From positions 62,355-123,294 of the forward strand of contig NW_003546411.1 in NCBI RefSeq assembly GCF_000090795.2: DNA of 60,940 bases. Direction: 5' to 3'. This document shows positions 58,502-60,940 of this stretch, piece after piece; within the stretch, counting starts at the first letter, position 1, and each line of letters starts with the position of its first letter. Both the position numbers and the translations under genes were made by a program. This DNA is from Amphimedon queenslandica. Lineage: Eukaryota; Porifera; Demospongiae; Haplosclerida; Niphatidae. The notes under the pieces were generated by a model. It ran no database searches, was not told the DNA's origin, and saw only the letters and a list, made by a program, of their open reading frames with translations.

Positions 58502-60940
58502 ATGGCAGGAAAAGCAGGTATTATGATTAGTGTTTAGCTACTTACTGTTACCTCTTGTTAATTATAGAATATGAACCAGTGAAGAGGAGTAATCATTCTA
58601 CAGTAAGAGTAGGAGATTACTTATATATGTGGGGTGGGCTCCAGTCTGATCTCCCTAAAGTACACAATAATGATAAGAAGAAAGCACTGTCATCATTAAT
58701 GGAGGTATACCATTTACCTACTGGTAGATGGGAGCAGAAACCCACCACTGGTAATCCTCCATTGGGTATTTTTGCCTATGCATCTGCTGCCATTGGAAAT
58801 GAGATATTTTATTTTGGTGGAAGGTGTAATCATGATAGCTGTTATCATAATAGTCTGTACAGTTTTAATGTTGATACATTCACCTGGAGGGAACTCTCAC
58901 CTACTACTCCTCATCACGGACCAATGATGAAAGGCTACTGTGGCATGGTAGCATTTCAACTGAACGGTGAGGACTATCTTGCAGTAATTGGAGGACACGG
59001 ACCATCTTCTAACAATACACCCACACAACCTAATGCTCAGTATGACAGTGGAAGAATGGTACCTGGCCTTAAACGAACTAATGAGATTCATTATTATAAA
59101 CTATCATCTGGTTAGTATAGTAATTTAGTTTATCACTAGTCTGGGCCAGCCCAGACTATCACCTTACATGATATGTAGACTATCATGTTTTGTTATTAAT
59201 GTTCATTTATTATTAGGTAAATGGAGTTCACCTAATGTTACTGGAGACAGGCCGCCTCCTATCAGTTACTTTACTTTAACATCAATTGCTAATGACTGTG
59301 CCATATTGTTTGATGGTCTAATTTATAATGGATACAGTCACAATACTTATATTGTTAATTTTTGCCACACATCAGTAGTAAGTGTTTTGTTAGGGTAATG
59401 TTTTACTTCAATTCTATTTTATATTTAGAATTTTTCTAATCTTGGAGTATCAATACAAAAGCCTAAAGAACGATGGGATCATTCCAGCGTATTTATTAAT
59501 AGTAACTTAGGACCACATCTACTAGTGGTGGGCGGATTATTTAAGAATGATTGCTGGTTACTTGATATTAATAAAAGAATATGGAAACAACTGGTATGTA
59601 TTATATTAGCAATTTTATGGATTGTTGGTTATGAGGCATTTGTTTATGCTGCATGCCTTTAGGTGATTTTGAGAATATAGATTTGCTACTTGTAGCTAAT
59701 GCCAGCTATACGTTATTAATCTTTTATTTCTAACAGTTAAATGTATCAAAAAGAATCATTGAGAGATGGCGTCATTCTATGTCAGTGTGGAGTATAACAC
59801 CAACCATTGACTGGATAATTGTGTTTGGAGGAGATTCAAAGTATGATGATACAGCAGTAATTGAACTCAGTAAGTACCATAATATAGCTGGTAATTTTGG
59901 AGGAAGAATTTTTGATTGTTAATTTTTGGTGATTTGCAAGTTTTTAGTTCTGATGCCATGTGCCATTGAGTTATAGGTTTTATTTTGCTGTGTGTATGGC
60001 TATCACTATTGTGTGCCACTAAGGTTTTTGCTCATAATTTTAATGGTATAAATAATGATTAATAGTTTTCACTGCACTGTAATGGCTTGTTATTTGTATT
60101 ATTTATTGTCATAATAGGATATAGTAACAGATGTTGGTCTGTTAAAGAAATACCTCTAAACCAATATCAAGAGAAACTACAAGAAAGGAGAAGAGAATGG
60201 GAAGCATTTCAACCTGTCCAACCTCATCATCATCAAAGCAAACAGCTGGAGCTCCAGGAGGACAGAAGAGAACTAGATCGTCTGACACATATATTGCAAG
60301 AAAGGGAAAGGGAACTACAGGAGGAGAGAAGAGAAAAGGAACGAGTTAGAACCAGACTACAGGAACAACTTGAATCAAGAGAGAGGGAATCTCAAGAAAG
60401 AGAGCAACAGCTTCAAAGGGAAAAAGAAAGAGCTCAGGAACAAGTTCAAGAGAAGAATCAAATACTAAGACAACAAGAAAGAGAAAGTGAAGAGAGAGAG
60501 CAACAACAGCTTCAACAACTTCAAGAAAAAGAGAGACAACTCCAGCAACAGTTAAGAGAGAGGGATGAGCATGAGCTGAGGGAGAGAGAGTCTTCATGGA
60601 CAGTGAGTAGGAATGATATTACAATGACAAGAAGAGTTCTTGGTAGAGGAGGATGGGGAGAGGTCAGAGTAGCTAGTTTCCATGGACTGGAAGTTGCTGC
60701 AAAGGTCCTTCATGACACCATCATATCAGAATATAATCTATCGCTGTTCTCTCGTGAAATGAACATTGCTTCTAAAATACGTCATCCTAACCTCCTTCAG
60801 TTCATGGGAGCCACTACAGAGGGTAATCCAATCATCCTGACAGAGCTAATGCCCACCAGCCTAAGAAAGGAATTAGAAACTGGAGGACTGGTCTATCCTG
60901 CCATACTGAGCATCAGTTTAGATGTAGCCTTTGCTCTCAA
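58502..60940 (+). CDS. Kelch-repeat / coiled-coil / protein kinase gene (partial at 3' end)
   Basis: The start is at 58502: MAGKA spliced to EYEPVKRSNHSTVRVGDYLY. At least five Kelch-type blades are visible from the GG-and-aromatic pattern: LYMWGGLQSD, IFYFGGRCNHD, LAVIGGHG, LLVVGGLF and IIVFGGD. After the propeller comes a Gln/Glu/Arg-rich coiled coil of ~130 residues (60.2-60.6 kb; for example LQERERELQEERREKERVRT). A kinase domain then starts: RVLGRGGWGEVRVASFHG (Gly loop), EVAAKVLHD (Lys), FSREMNIASKIRHPNLLQFM (helix-C Glu and the following turn) and ILTELMPTSLRKELE. The HPNLLQFMG style is typical of tyrosine-kinase-like (TKL) kinases. The window ends before the catalytic loop. Introns follow GT-AG. 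Function is unknown; a soluble scaffold-kinase is likely, as no signal peptide or TM is seen. Confidence 0.88.
59875..60050. mobile_element. Palindromic element (Kelch-kinase intron)
   Basis: It starts TACCATAATATAGCTGGTAA then TTTTGGAGG, and ends CTCATAATTTTAATGGTATA. The centre carries TGCCATGTGCCATTGAG as in the elements at 8870 and 36401. Confidence 0.6.

Overview
The window is AT-rich nuclear DNA of a compact animal genome. The reasons are short GT-AG introns, very small intergenic spaces, divergent promoters, and clear animal orthologues: CTU2, an SLC6 transporter, NRAMP, TRAP-alpha/SSR1, LENG1, FCP1/CTDP1, NDUFS3, the Rieske protein and cytochrome c1. The multicopy asteroid-like genes, the Crinkler-like kinase and the Kelch-coiled-coil-kinase gene, together with the compactness, suggest a demosponge such as Amphimedon. 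That species-level guess is an inference. I saw no RNA genes and no CRISPR.

Left block (1-18.9 kb), mostly conserved housekeeping genes. A partial secreted beta-helix-like gene (-), CTU2 (-, about 13 exons re-read from the sequence) and a full-length SLC6 amino-acid-type transporter (-) are followed by a divergent pair start. A membrane-anchored beta-lactamase/PBP-fold-like protein (+) and NRAMP (+) are both uninterrupted. TRAP-alpha (-) is divergent from a 78-residue orphan (+).

Middle accessory block (18.9-35.6 kb). It holds inverted-repeat elements, an intact nuclease-remnant/kinase-like gene, two intact asteroid/XPG-like nuclease genes (+), a nuclease fragment and a kinase-gene ruin. It also holds pieces of an acetyl-CoA acetyltransferase, a P-loop ATPase, a MYND finger and a Calx-beta domain, plus an inverted fragment of NDUFS3.

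Conserved block (35.7-46.7 kb): LENG1 (+), FCP1/CTDP1 (-) divergent from NDUFS3 (+). Second accessory block (47.1-54.5 kb): three further asteroid-like copies, all (-), the last a pseudogene. Right block (54.8-60.9 kb): Rieske protein (+), cytochrome c1 (+) and a Kelch-coiled-coil-protein kinase gene cut by the window edge.

The most interesting structure is the asteroid-like nuclease family: five near full-length copies and a fragment, arranged in opposite orientation on the two sides of the LENG1-FCP1-NDUFS3 block. Mirror-image NDUFS3 3' sequence lies beside copies on both sides, which suggests an inverted segmental duplication. Several copies share an upstream GTTGCTATGG motif, and both an intact and a broken Crinkler-like kinase gene sit nearby. 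A second layer is two repeat families. One is an element with GGGTTTCCCAC-type ends carrying ~186-bp tandem units with a 20-bp palindrome; the other is short palindromic elements with TACCGTA/TACGGTA ends. Both recur in introns across the window.
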